Positions 1 through 7,187 of a DNA stretch of 44,585 nucleotides are shown here, in pieces. The notes below the pieces were generated by a model. It saw only the letters and a program-made list of their open reading frames with translations. It made no database searches and had not been told where the DNA came from. The position numbers and the translations under genes were made by a program. Location of the stretch: NCBI RefSeq assembly GCF_047461615.1, contig NZ_JANSHI010000018.1, forward strand, positions 1 to 44,585, given 5' to 3'. This DNA is from Thermostichus sp047461615 (GTDB lineage Bacteria; Cyanobacteriota; Cyanobacteriia; Thermostichales; Thermostichaceae). Positions within the stretch are counted from its first letter, which is position 1. Every line of letters begins with the position of its first letter.

Positions 1-99
1 AACTCTGCCACTAGCTACGGGTCGTGGAAGCAGGAAGAAAGCGTCAACCTGGAGCAAAAGTCCGCTTTTGTCCAGCGCTGTATAAGTCTTTCAGAGCGG
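1..99 (+). mobile_element. TnpB-type element remnant, copy 1 (3' end only)
   Basis: Frame 1 from the first base reads a TnpB-like C-terminal tail (SYGSWKQEES) with no upstream domain in the window. A hairpin follows at 49-75, with loop TCCG, then a conserved tail ending in TTTCAGAGCGG. The same tail, hairpin position and end occur at 2101-2370 and in altered form at 21122-21433. TnpB proteins of IS200/IS605-type elements often end in a short Trp-Lys-Gln-Glu-containing tail whose DNA overlaps the guide RNA scaffold, so I read this as the right end of such an element. The left part lies outside the window. Confidence 0.6.
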
Positions 100-186
100 T
101 CAGCCAAAGTTACCCAGAAGCCGGTCTCCTTCTTTGGGGAGCGGGGAGTGCCATGATGGACTGGAGCCACCCAAGAACCTGCCCGT

Positions 187-1005
187 ATGACCACCGCTGC
201 TTTACCTCGTCGTCGCTCTCACTTGTCCCTGGCCGGCACTTTGGCTGCCGTTGGGGGGGCACTGCTGTGTGGGATCCTGGTAGTGCAGCTCCAGTTGCCC
301 ATGTTGGAGCGGATCAACCTGGAGGCCATAGAAAATGCCGAGGTCCGCAAAAACCGCAACATTGCCCTGGCCAATACCTTGGGCTGGCTGGGCTACCGCA
401 ATCTGGGAGCTTCCTGGCTGTGGTTAGAGCTGATCCAGTACTACGGCGACGCCCGCGCCCGCGCCCAGACCGGCTACGGCCTTGCCTACGAGTACTTTGA
501 CCACATGCTGCGGCTGGATCCCTCTTTCTTCCAGGGCTACCGACTGTCTAGCTTGGTGTTGGCCTATTGGGCCGGTCAGCCGGAAAAAGCTATCGAGATT
601 TTGGATCGCGGCCTACAGCAGTTCAACCCCCAGAACAATCCCGATGCCTGGCGGCTCTACGTGGATCGCGCCCTGATCAATTTCATGTTTCTGGGGGATG
701 CGGAAGCAGGTCGCAATGACTACTACCAAGCCGCGGCCTGGCGGGAGCAGGTGGGCTTGCCCGGCGACGACTTTCGCCAGTTGGGGGACAACATTGCCCG
801 CAGCCCTTTCAGTCGCCGTTCTCGCTTCGATGTCTGGCTGAGCGTGTTTAACGCCACCAGCGACCGGGACACCCGCTTGTTTGCCCTAAAGCAACTGGCC
901 CAACTGGGCAGGGTTTTGCGGACGCTGCCCACAGGTGAAGTGGAAATTCTCCCGCCTCCCCTGCCTGATGGGATCGAGGGAGAGCCCTATCGCCTCCGCC
1001 TGTAA
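187..1005 (+). CDS. Membrane-anchored TPR-like protein, function unknown
   Basis: The protein has 272 residues. A basic N-terminus (PRRRSH) precedes one hydrophobic segment at about 13-35, suggesting a single membrane anchor. The rest is helical and repeat-like: tandem stretches such as YEYFDHMLRLDPSFFQGY and AGQPEKAIEILDRGLQQFNPQ resemble tetratricopeptide repeats, though I cannot define each repeat precisely. The family looks like a conserved cyanobacterial hypothetical protein; TPR folds usually scaffold protein contacts. No clear ribosome binding site precedes the ATG. The gene starts about 90 bases after a mobile-element end, so its native promoter may have been replaced. It is followed by two hairpins at 1096-1135. 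Confidence 0.75.
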   Translation: MTTAALPRRRSHLSLAGTLAAVGGALLCGILVVQLQLPMLERINLEAIENAEVRKNRNIALANTLGWLGYRNLGASWLWLELIQYYGDARARAQTGYGLAYEYFDHMLRLDPSFFQGYRLSSLVLAYWAGQPEKAIEILDRGLQQFNPQNNPDAWRLYVDRALINFMFLGDAEAGRNDYYQAAAWREQVGLPGDDFRQLGDNIARSPFSRRSRFDVWLSVFNATSDRDTRLFALKQLAQLGRVLRTLPTGEVEILPPPLPDGIEGEPYRLRL

Positions 1006-1095
1006 TTCGACTGCCAGCGCAAAGATTGTGCTCCAGGAGCAGGCTCTGCTGAGCTGAACTCTAGCCCCAATTCTGCTGTTTGCTTGAGGTGGTTG

Positions 1096-1135
1096 GCCAA
1101 AAGCCGTGTCTTTTGGCTAGGAAAGTTAGCTTTCC
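1096..1135 (+). terminator. Two adjacent hairpins, possible terminator
   Basis: GCCAAAAG (1096-1103) pairs perfectly with CTTTTGGC (1110-1117) around a 6-base loop. Immediately after, GGAAAG (1120-1125) pairs with CTTTCC (1130-1135) around TTAG. They sit 90 bases after one stop codon and 127 bases before the next start. There is no long T-run, so a leader structure for the nuclease gene is an alternative. Confidence 0.35.
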
Positions 1136-1261
1136 TTGTGCGAAAGGTGGCAGCCACCGTCCCAGGGAGCAGCAGCTACCCTTGTAGAAGCCTCTAGGGA
1201 CGCTCTAGGGCTTGGGTTTGTTCCCAGAGTTTTTCTTGACTTCACCTTAGGAGTGACCCCT

Positions 1262-1729
1262 ATGAGCTCAAAAACTTCCCTCTCGATGACGGCGGCTGTC
1301 CTTGCCAGCGGTTGGGTTATCCTGCCCGCAGCAGCCCAATCTTTCGAGACAGTGCGAGTGCGGTCGGTGGTCGATGGGGACACCTTCTGGGCAGACCTAA
1401 ACGGCAGGCCAACCCGTTTTCGCCTTGCCTATGTAGATGCGCCGGAGCTGACGCAGGGACAGTGGGGACGGCTCTCGCAGGAGGCTTTGCAAAAGCTGCT
1501 GCCACCGGGATCCCTGGTGCAGGTCGACACTCTTTACATCACCCCAGAGGGGCTGCACATTGTCGAGGTGTACAACGCCGATGGCCTGGTGAATTTGGAG
1601 ATGCTGCGCCAAGGACAGGCGGTGGTCTACGAGCGCTTTTTGCACGAGGCCAACCGGGAGCGCTACCTAGAAGCTCAAGGGGTCGCGCAGGCGCACACCG
1701 TGGTTTTTGGCAGCAACCCAAGCCGGTGA
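1262..1729 (+). CDS. Secreted thermonuclease-family (SNase-like) protein, catalytic Arg apparently replaced
   Basis: The protein has 155 residues. The ATG at 1262 is preferred over upstream in-frame starts because AGGAG precedes it at good spacing and the protein then opens with a signal peptide ending near PAAAQS (about residue 26). The mature part is a staphylococcal-nuclease fold: VDGDT (37-41) and RLAYVDAPE (54-62) match the calcium and catalytic residues corresponding to Asp21, Arg35, Asp40 and Glu43 of the S. aureus enzyme. The second catalytic arginine (Arg87, normally in a GR motif) appears as Leu98 in GLHIVEVY. The enzyme may be weak or inactive, or the fold reused for binding. The next gene overlaps its stop codon, so the two are probably co-translated. 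Confidence 0.8.
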   Translation: MSSKTSLSMTAAVLASGWVILPAAAQSFETVRVRSVVDGDTFWADLNGRPTRFRLAYVDAPELTQGQWGRLSQEALQKLLPPGSLVQVDTLYITPEGLHIVEVYNADGLVNLEMLRQGQAVVYERFLHEANRERYLEAQGVAQAHTVVFGSNPSR

Positions 1730-2058
1730 TGCCGTGGGAGTTTCGAGAAACAGCGCTGCAAACTGTAGCTTTTGCAGGGCCTTACGCTTTGGAGGGGTCT
1801 TTCCTGCGGGAAAACCCAGCCGCAGCAGCAGGTGTGGGTATTGCCACGGCGGTGGTGATGGTGGGGCTAGGCAAGCTGCTGTGGAAAAAGTCCAGCCAGC
1901 AGGGGGTAGGCATCCGGCAGCTGGAGCGGGATCTAAAACACCTGCAGCGCAGCCTGACCACAACCCTGGCCAGCCGTAAGCAACTGGAACGGAAGTACAC
2001 TCAACTCCTGCAAAAGGCCGAGGATTGGTTGGTCAGAGCCCAAAGGGTTCTCCTCTAG
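1729..2058 (+). CDS. Small membrane protein with C-terminal coiled coil
   Basis: The protein has 109 residues. The ATG overlaps the stop of the nuclease-like gene (TGATG); a GTG three bases earlier is also possible. A hydrophobic stretch at about 32-50 (AAAAGVGIATAVVMVGLGKL) is one predicted membrane segment. The remainder (about 58-105) is charged and helical, rich in Leu, Gln, Arg and Lys, with the look of a coiled coil. I do not recognise a named family. Translational coupling suggests it works with, or anchors, the SNase-like protein. Confidence 0.65.
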   Translation: MPWEFRETALQTVAFAGPYALEGSFLRENPAAAAGVGIATAVVMVGLGKLLWKKSSQQGVGIRQLERDLKHLQRSLTTTLASRKQLERKYTQLLQKAEDWLVRAQRVLL

Positions 2059-2100
2059 TCCTTGATTCACCGGACCTAACCAACCTTCTGCCTTGACGTA

Positions 2101-2370
2101 GATGGGCTGAGCTAGTAGGCTAGCAGGTACATCTTCTTGGGTAGGCGTTTTGCCTAGGCTAAAGTTGGCTCCGTCTTTAGCCGGTGTGCCTTATGGGGGC
2201 AAGGAGCACCTACCTGCAGCTCGCGGGGAAGTCACGCCTGTGGAGATCCCTCTGGCGGGGTAGTGGAGGTGAACTCTACTACTAGCTGCGGGTCGTGGAA
2301 GCAGGAAGAAAGCCTCAACCCCGAGTGAAAGTCTGCTTTCACCCGGGGTTGTATAAGTCTTTCAGAGCGG
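2101..2370 (+). mobile_element. TnpB-type element remnant, copy 2
   Basis: One frame (2161-2328) reads a degenerate TnpB C-terminus containing GSHACGDPSGGVVEV and SCGSWKQEES, then a stop. A strong hairpin follows at 2319-2348 (CCCCG and GTGAAAG arms around TCTG, one mismatch), overlapping the stop codon, and the element ends in TTTCAGAGCGG. The left part (from about GCTAGTAG at 2111) aligns over its length with the copy at 21122-21433. There is no transposase and no RuvC domain, so this is a non-autonomous remnant or MITE-like element. Overlap of the tnpB 3' end with a structured RNA is typical of omega RNA loci. Confidence 0.65.
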
Positions 2371-2561
2371 CTATCCAGCATAACCAGGACGAGCTGGCAC
2401 GCCAGGCTTTGGTGCAGCGAGACCAACATCTCAGGGCGGCAGAGATCGTTCGCCGCTCCCTAGAGGAGGTGGAAGCCCAGGCAGTTGCCCTTCGCGAGGG
2501 CATTTCCCACCTAGAAAGCCAGATTGCAATGGCCAAGCTGGAACAGGAGAGGAACACCTAA
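2371..2561 (+). pseudogene. PspA/IM30 family fragment
   Basis: About 63 codons, open directly out of the element end at 2370, encode QDELARQALVQRDQHL followed by a charged coiled-coil stretch with HLESQIAMAKLEQERN. This matches the middle of PspA/IM30 (Vipp1) proteins, where a DLAR.AL.RK-type motif precedes a long helix. Full family members have about 220 residues; the N-terminal helices and the C-terminal third are missing here. The fragment is probably what remained after element insertion and deletion. A short ORF starting inside the element at 2295 reads through it, but I see no sign that this is a functional gene. Confidence 0.6.
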
Positions 2562-3032
2562 GCTTCCCCGTAAGTAGGGGTGCCCCAGTGGAAGCCCCCG
2601 GAGGAAGGGGTCTCAAGGCAGTTTCTGCAGCATGGCCGGCCCTGGCGCAGGGTTGCAGCAGGAGGTTGACCCGCAGATCACCCCGTGTCCAGCCGACTAC
2701 CTTCGGTTTTGCCTCCTGTCTGGGCAGCGCTGCGCTTCAGCCCCCTAGGTTTCGCGAGGAGTTCTCACGCCTGAAGAAAGGATCTCTCCCCCCGAAGAGG
2801 GTGGAGGGCTTGGTTCTGCGCATTGGCGAAACGGTTGTTAGGGATCCCCGTAGCCAGAGACTCAAGTTGCAGCCTAGTGGGGGGAGGCAGGGGTTGCCTA
2901 GATTGGGATCAAGGCGGCTGGGGCTCGAGGCAGGGGCAGGGTTATAGACTGGGAAAGGATTCGGTGAGAGAAAGCTGCTGCTGTGGGCTCTTGTTCTAGC
3001 TTTAGCGCAGCGTGGAGTACAACGTGGGAGCA
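2562..3032. other. Stretch without a recognisable gene
   Basis: Open frames here on both strands have unlikely composition and no recognisable motifs. I found no tRNA, rRNA, tmRNA, SRP or RNase P signature. It may hold further decayed sequence downstream of the PspA fragment plus the promoter of the gene at 3033. Confidence 0.4.
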
Positions 3033-3536
3033 ATGGCCTTCTTAGCTTGCTGTTCCTCTTTCCCTCGGCGTTGGGGGAGAGCGCTACAAAGCTGGGGGAG
3101 CTGGACAGGACTGTTGCTCCTGGCTCTGCAACTGGGGCAGTCTGCTGGGGCTCAAGAGACCCAAGTCTGGATTGGCACTGGCCAGATCCTGAGCGGCCAA
3201 GGACAGGGAGCAACGGTGCAACTGGTTCTGGAAACAGGAGGCGGACGGATTTGGAGCCAGTCGGGGCCAGCTTTGGATGCGCCCTTTTCTGGCGAACAGA
3301 TTTCGGTTACCAGCGGCGATGGCACCTGGCAAATCCAACCCCAAGGGGATCAGTTGGTGGTGACCTTTTACCGCGGTGAGCAGATCATCCGCTGGCAACT
3401 ACGCCCTGTGGGCAAGGTGCCAACTTCTTCTTCCCCTCTGCCACCTGCCTCTTGGAGGGGCGAGACTCCCCAGCCCCTGGCTTTGCCTAAGCGAGAGCTA
3501 GTTCTTCCTGTCCTCAATCTGCTGCGCCATCCCTAA
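3033..3536 (+). CDS. Secreted hypothetical protein
   Basis: The protein has 167 residues from the ATG at 3033; a GTG at 3012 would add seven. The N-terminus is basic, then hydrophobic (GLLLLALQLGQSAGAQE), a signal peptide probably cleaved near residue 40. The mature part has beta-rich alternation with many Gly, Gln and Thr residues and a Pro/Ser-rich tail. I do not recognise a family. The last 39 bases overlap the 3' end of mazG on the other strand. Confidence 0.55.
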   Translation: MAFLACCSSFPRRWGRALQSWGSWTGLLLLALQLGQSAGAQETQVWIGTGQILSGQGQGATVQLVLETGGGRIWSQSGPALDAPFSGEQISVTSGDGTWQIQPQGDQLVVTFYRGEQIIRWQLRPVGKVPTSSSPLPPASWRGETPQPLALPKRELVLPVLNLLRHP

Positions 3537-4613
3537 AGGATGGGGGTGTTCTTGCTTTGCTTGCTGCCAAAGCGCCTCTAGCTCTTGAGGGCGGCGGCCT
3601 TCGAGAGGGGAGTCTTGTTCTGCCTGTTGCCGCGCCAGCTCTTCCAGGCGCAAAAAGCGGCGAGCAAGGCGCAGGTTTGTCTGGGTCAGAGCCTGGGCAG
3701 CATCCAGCCCATACCAGCAGCCCAAGGCGACCAGGGCAAACAGCAGATCCCCCAGCTCAGCTTCCTGTCGCGCCCGGTCGGGGGGATCTCGTTCCAGCTC
3801 TTGGCGCAGCTCGGCCTCCTCCTCGCGGATCTTGGCCCAGATCCTTTCTCCTGTTGGCCACTCCAACCCGGAGCTCACCACCTTTTGGGAGATTTTCAAG
3901 GCGGCCAGCAGGGGGGGCAAAGTTTCAGCGTAGTGCAGCAGTTTTTGACCCAGAGTTTGCTGCGGCTGCTCTTGCTGCTTGATGTCTTCCCAAAAGCGGT
4001 GCAACTCGGACAGGTCAGAACTCTCTGGCTGGGGGCTATCCCCAAACACATGGGGGTGGCGACGGATGAGCTTGTCGGCAATCCGCGCTGCCACGGTTTC
4101 CAGGTTGAAGTGGTTGCGCTCAGCAAAAATCTGGGATTGCAACACCACCTGCAACAACAAGTCCCCCAGCTCTTCGGCAATAGCCGCCGGATCCCCGGAT
4201 CGAATGGCCGCCACTGTCTCGTAGGCTTCTTCAAGGATGTAGGGAGTGAGGGATTCGGGCGTCTGGGCACGATCCCAAGGACAACCCCTGGGGGAACGTA
4301 GCTGGGCCACGATTGCTGCAAGGCGGCTGAGGTGCTGGGCAGACTCGGCGCGCTCCAGGTAGAGATGGGCAAAAGCACCCGTTTTTTCAGGCTCCCAGCT
4401 TTGCAGCGTCAGGGGGCCAGCCACCACTTGCAAGTCTGCTGTCAGCAGCGTCAAAGATTGAGCAGGGGCACAGACCTGCCGTAAACAACGATCCAGCTCT
4501 GCCAGTTCCTTGCTCCCGCAATTTTTCAGTAGCAGGGATCCCTGCCCCGCCGCCGACCAGTGGGCCAGCTCCTCTTGCCAGTTAGGCTGTAGGCTGTCCA
4601 GCGTTTGCAGCAT
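3498..4613 (-). CDS. mazG: Nucleoside triphosphate pyrophosphohydrolase MazG
   Basis: The protein has 371 residues. MazG hydrolyses NTPs and dNTPs to monophosphates plus pyrophosphate, cleaning the nucleotide pool. CPWDRAQTPES (from residue 111) is the family hallmark, followed by the metal-binding pattern EEAYE (128-132) and EELGD (147-151). A second MazG-like repeat near the C-terminus contains ELGDLLFALV. The N-terminal 95 residues are an extension found in many cyanobacterial MazG proteins. The start overlaps the 3' end of the upstream DUF2949 gene by 32 bases, so the two are likely one transcript. The 3' end overlaps a convergent secreted-protein gene. Confidence 0.93.
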   Translation of the reverse strand: MLQTLDSLQPNWQEELAHWSAAGQGSLLLKNCGSKELAELDRCLRQVCAPAQSLTLLTADLQVVAGPLTLQSWEPEKTGAFAHLYLERAESAQHLSRLAAIVAQLRSPRGCPWDRAQTPESLTPYILEEAYETVAAIRSGDPAAIAEELGDLLLQVVLQSQIFAERNHFNLETVAARIADKLIRRHPHVFGDSPQPESSDLSELHRFWEDIKQQEQPQQTLGQKLLHYAETLPPLLAALKISQKVVSSGLEWPTGERIWAKIREEEAELRQELERDPPDRARQEAELGDLLFALVALGCWYGLDAAQALTQTNLRLARRFLRLEELARQQAEQDSPLEGRRPQELEALWQQAKQEHPHPLGMAQQIEDRKN

Positions 4614-4809
4614 GGTCGTAGGTGCGGCCCAGATCTAGAAGACGCCTGAGCTGCTCGAGGTCAATGAAACTCAGCTCCAAAAGGATCATCAGCAGCGGTC
4701 CTTGCTGGCGGCGCTGCAGTTTCTTGGCCAAGCTCAGTTGCGAGCGGTCGATGATGCCCGCTTGCAAGAGGTATTCTTCCAAAGCCGGAGGAGGAATGGG
4801 ATCTACCAT
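4582..4809 (-). CDS. DUF2949 family small protein
   Basis: The protein has 75 residues from the ATG at 4809. The open frame continues upstream, but the added 65 residues are of poor quality and the family begins at this Met. The sequence EEYLLQAGIIDRSQLSLA and the core QGPLLMILLELSFIDLEQL match the cyanobacterial DUF2949 family, whose function is unknown. It overlaps the mazG start by 32 bases in another frame, suggesting co-expression. Confidence 0.75.
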   Translation of the reverse strand: MVDPIPPPALEEYLLQAGIIDRSQLSLAKKLQRRQQGPLLMILLELSFIDLEQLRRLLDLGRTYDHAANAGQPTA

Positions 4810-5163
4810 GGTCGTTTCCAATCCTGAAAAGAACCGCTGAAAAAACTGAGAAAGTAGCCGGCTGACGTAACTATTCTTAACACTCCTACAGGGTTTGCGC
4901 AAAGAGGTGGCAAGCAGGCCAAGGGTGAGCAAGGGGAATGCGGTCGAGTGGTTGCCACCCAGAGCACGGGAAATCAAGGCCCTGAGGTCAGAGTATAATA
5001 GCAAGCCTGCTGGCGATTGACAGCGGCTTAGGAAGCCGAAGCACTTTCCTTAAGCTGACTGGGAGCTGCTGTTTTTAGCGCCGCGCTTCTGGCGGCAGGG
5101 AGCTAGCGCAAGCTCCGCTAAGCTGAAAGCAGGTGTCGCGTCACCCCTTGGGGGATTCTTGCT
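4810..5163. promoter_or_regulatory. Divergent intergenic region, DUF2949-mazG / sipA
   Basis: This 354-base region separates divergent genes. A perfect TATAAT lies at 4994-4999 on the plus strand and would give sipA a leader of roughly 155 bases; no good -35 box sits 17 bases upstream. A TTGACA at 5017-5022 lacks a convincing -10. Neither promoter is certain. Confidence 0.3.
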
Positions 5164-5397
5164 ATGGCTGAACCTCAAGATTTGCTGCCGGTGGGGGCAA
5201 GGGTTGAGGTAGTGGAGATGCCTCCTTATCTAAAGACGGCCGATCCAATCCCAATGTTGCGCCCGGCCCATCTGATTCGGCTGCACGAGCAAGGGGTGAT
5301 TCGGCAGCGGCGGATGTTGGGCACTTATTGTGTACAGTTTGCCAATGGCCTCTTTTTGATCGACGGCAAATATCTTGCCCCCGTGGGATCCCGCTGA
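5164..5397 (+). CDS. sipA: SipA, NblS-interacting regulator (DUF3148)
   Basis: The protein has 77 residues, the usual length. The pattern VGARVEVVEMPPYLKTADP then PMLRPAHLI and a C-terminal FLIDGKYL match SipA, a small SH3-like barrel protein of cyanobacteria. In Synechococcus elongatus SipA binds and stimulates the sensor kinase NblS, which controls high-light and nutrient-stress responses. NblS and its partner regulators are not encoded in this window. Confidence 0.82.
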   Translation: MAEPQDLLPVGARVEVVEMPPYLKTADPIPMLRPAHLIRLHEQGVIRQRRMLGTYCVQFANGLFLIDGKYLAPVGSR

Positions 5398-5535
5398 GAT
5401 GAAGCTACAGGCCTTGAGAGGGCCGGCAGACTTTCGCGGTAGATTAAAGGTGCTTGCTGGAGTCGGGTCAACATTCAGCGCCGCGGCGGGAGTCAGGCTG
5501 GCTTGCGGCATTGGCAATTTAGGCTAGCGTTGCGT

Positions 5536-7119
5536 ATGCCCAGAGTTATCGTCACCGATCCCATTGACCAGGCGGGAATTGACATCCTCTCCCAGGTAGC
5601 TCAGGTGGATGTGCGCACCAACCTCACCCTCGAGGAGCTGATCGCAGTTATCCCCAACTACGATGCCATTATGGTGCGCTCCGGCACGCGGGTTACCCGT
5701 GAGGTCATTGAGGCCGGGAAGAACTTGAAAATCATTGGCCGGGCAGGGGTAGGTGTGGACAACATCGACGTGGCTGCTGCCACCAAAGCAGGGATCCTGG
5801 TGGTCAACTCCCCTGAGGGCAATACCATTGCTGCCGCCGAGCACACTATTGCACTGATGATGGCCCTCTCGCGCCACATTGCCGATGCCAATGCCTCCCT
5901 GAAAGCAGGCCAGTGGAAGCGAGAGGAGTTTGTGGGGGTAGAGGTTTACAAAAAGACCCTGGGTATCGTTGGCCTGGGCCGGATTGGCTCCCATGTAGCC
6001 CAGATTGCCAAAGCGATGGGGATGCGGCTTTTGGCCTACGATCCCTACATTTCCGTAGAGCGGGCGGAGCAACTGGGGGTGCGCCTGGTGGATTTCACAA
6101 CCCTGGTGCAGGAATCGGACTACATCACCCTGCATGTTCCCAAGACCCCCGAGACCACTAACCTGTTTAACGCTGAAACCTTTCGCCTAATGAAGCCGAC
6201 CGCCCGCCTGATTAACTGTGCCCGTGGCGGCCTAGTAGACGAGCAGGCCCTTTACGAAGCCCTCAAATCCGGCCAGATTGCCGGGGCGGCCCTGGACGTC
6301 TTTGCCGAAGAGCCCCTCAGCAAAGATTCACCTCTTCTTTCCTTGGGCAAGGAGCTCCTGCTGACACCGCACCTGGGGGCTTCTACCGAGGAGGCGCAGG
6401 TCAATGTAGCCATCGATGTAGCCGAGCAGATCCGCGATGTGTTGCTGGGGCTGCCCGCTCGCTCGGCTGTGAACATTCCCGGCCTGCAGGCAGAGGTGCT
6501 GCAAAGCCTCAAGCCCTACCTCGAGTTGGCCGAAACGCTGGGCAACCTGGTGGGTCAGTTGGCGGGGGATCGGGTTAGCCAGTTGGAGATCCGCCTGCAG
6601 GGATCCCTGGCAGAGAAAGACAGCCGGCCAATTGTCATCGCCGCCCTCAAGGGGCTTTTGACGCTGGCCTTGCGGGAGCGGGTCAACTACGTCAACGCTT
6701 CCATTGAGGCCAAGGAGCGGGGCATCCGCGTAGTGGAAACGCGGGATCCCTCGGTGAAGGACTACTCCGGCTCCCTGACCTTGATTGCCCACGGCCCCAA
6801 TGGGGTGCGTTCCGTCTCGGGGGCGCTGATTGGGGAGCGGGAGGTGCGCATTACCCAGATCGACGAGTTCCCGGTCAATGTGCCGCCTTCGGCCAACATG
6901 CTGATGACCTTGCACCGGGATATGCCAGGGATCATCGGGCGGATTGGCACCCTGCTGGGGGCCTACAACGTCAACATCGCCAGCATGCAGGTGGGGCGCA
7001 AGATCATCCGCGGCGATGCGGTGATGGTGCTCAGCCTAGATGATCCCCTGCCGGATGGAATCCTAGAAGAGGTGCTCAAGCAGCCGGGCATTCGCGACGC
7101 TTTTGTAGTGAACCTTTGA
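5536..7119 (+). CDS. serA: D-3-phosphoglycerate dehydrogenase
   Basis: The protein has 527 residues and catalyses the first step of phosphorylated serine biosynthesis, oxidising 3-phosphoglycerate to 3-phosphohydroxypyruvate with NAD. The ATG at 5536 gives the expected N-terminus (MPRVIVTDPID); an upstream in-frame start adds 11 residues. GLGRIG (146-151) is the NAD-binding loop; NCARGG holds the catalytic Arg and LTPHLGAST the catalytic His. After the catalytic domain come an intervening ASB-type domain (about 320-445) and a C-terminal ACT domain (PGIIGRIGTLLGAYNVNIA) that usually senses serine. This is the long form common in cyanobacteria and plants. Confidence 0.97.
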   Translation: MPRVIVTDPIDQAGIDILSQVAQVDVRTNLTLEELIAVIPNYDAIMVRSGTRVTREVIEAGKNLKIIGRAGVGVDNIDVAAATKAGILVVNSPEGNTIAAAEHTIALMMALSRHIADANASLKAGQWKREEFVGVEVYKKTLGIVGLGRIGSHVAQIAKAMGMRLLAYDPYISVERAEQLGVRLVDFTTLVQESDYITLHVPKTPETTNLFNAETFRLMKPTARLINCARGGLVDEQALYEALKSGQIAGAALDVFAEEPLSKDSPLLSLGKELLLTPHLGASTEEAQVNVAIDVAEQIRDVLLGLPARSAVNIPGLQAEVLQSLKPYLELAETLGNLVGQLAGDRVSQLEIRLQGSLAEKDSRPIVIAALKGLLTLALRERVNYVNASIEAKERGIRVVETRDPSVKDYSGSLTLIAHGPNGVRSVSGALIGEREVRITQIDEFPVNVPPSANMLMTLHRDMPGIIGRIGTLLGAYNVNIASMQVGRKIIRGDAVMVLSLDDPLPDGILEEVLKQPGIRDAFVVNL

Positions 7120-7187
7120 CAGCTTTTGGCGCCAGTGGGGAAGTGCTGAGTTGAGGTGAAGCTTGAGCCCGAATAACCTGTCGCCCA

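Noticed and set aside
24..500. 158-codon plus-strand open frame over the first gene
   Set aside because: It overlaps the better-supported 187-1005 gene in another frame, begins inside a mobile-element remnant and has no recognisable domain.
1..2370. Composite transposon bounded by TnpB remnants copies 1 and 2
   Set aside because: TnpB-type elements move as single units, the two copies are remnants in the same orientation, and no transposase lies between them.
2588..2947. Open frame of 119 codons in the region without a gene
   Set aside because: Composition is Arg/Pro/Gly-rich as in GC-rich noncoding frames, there is no motif, and the opposite strand is equally open.
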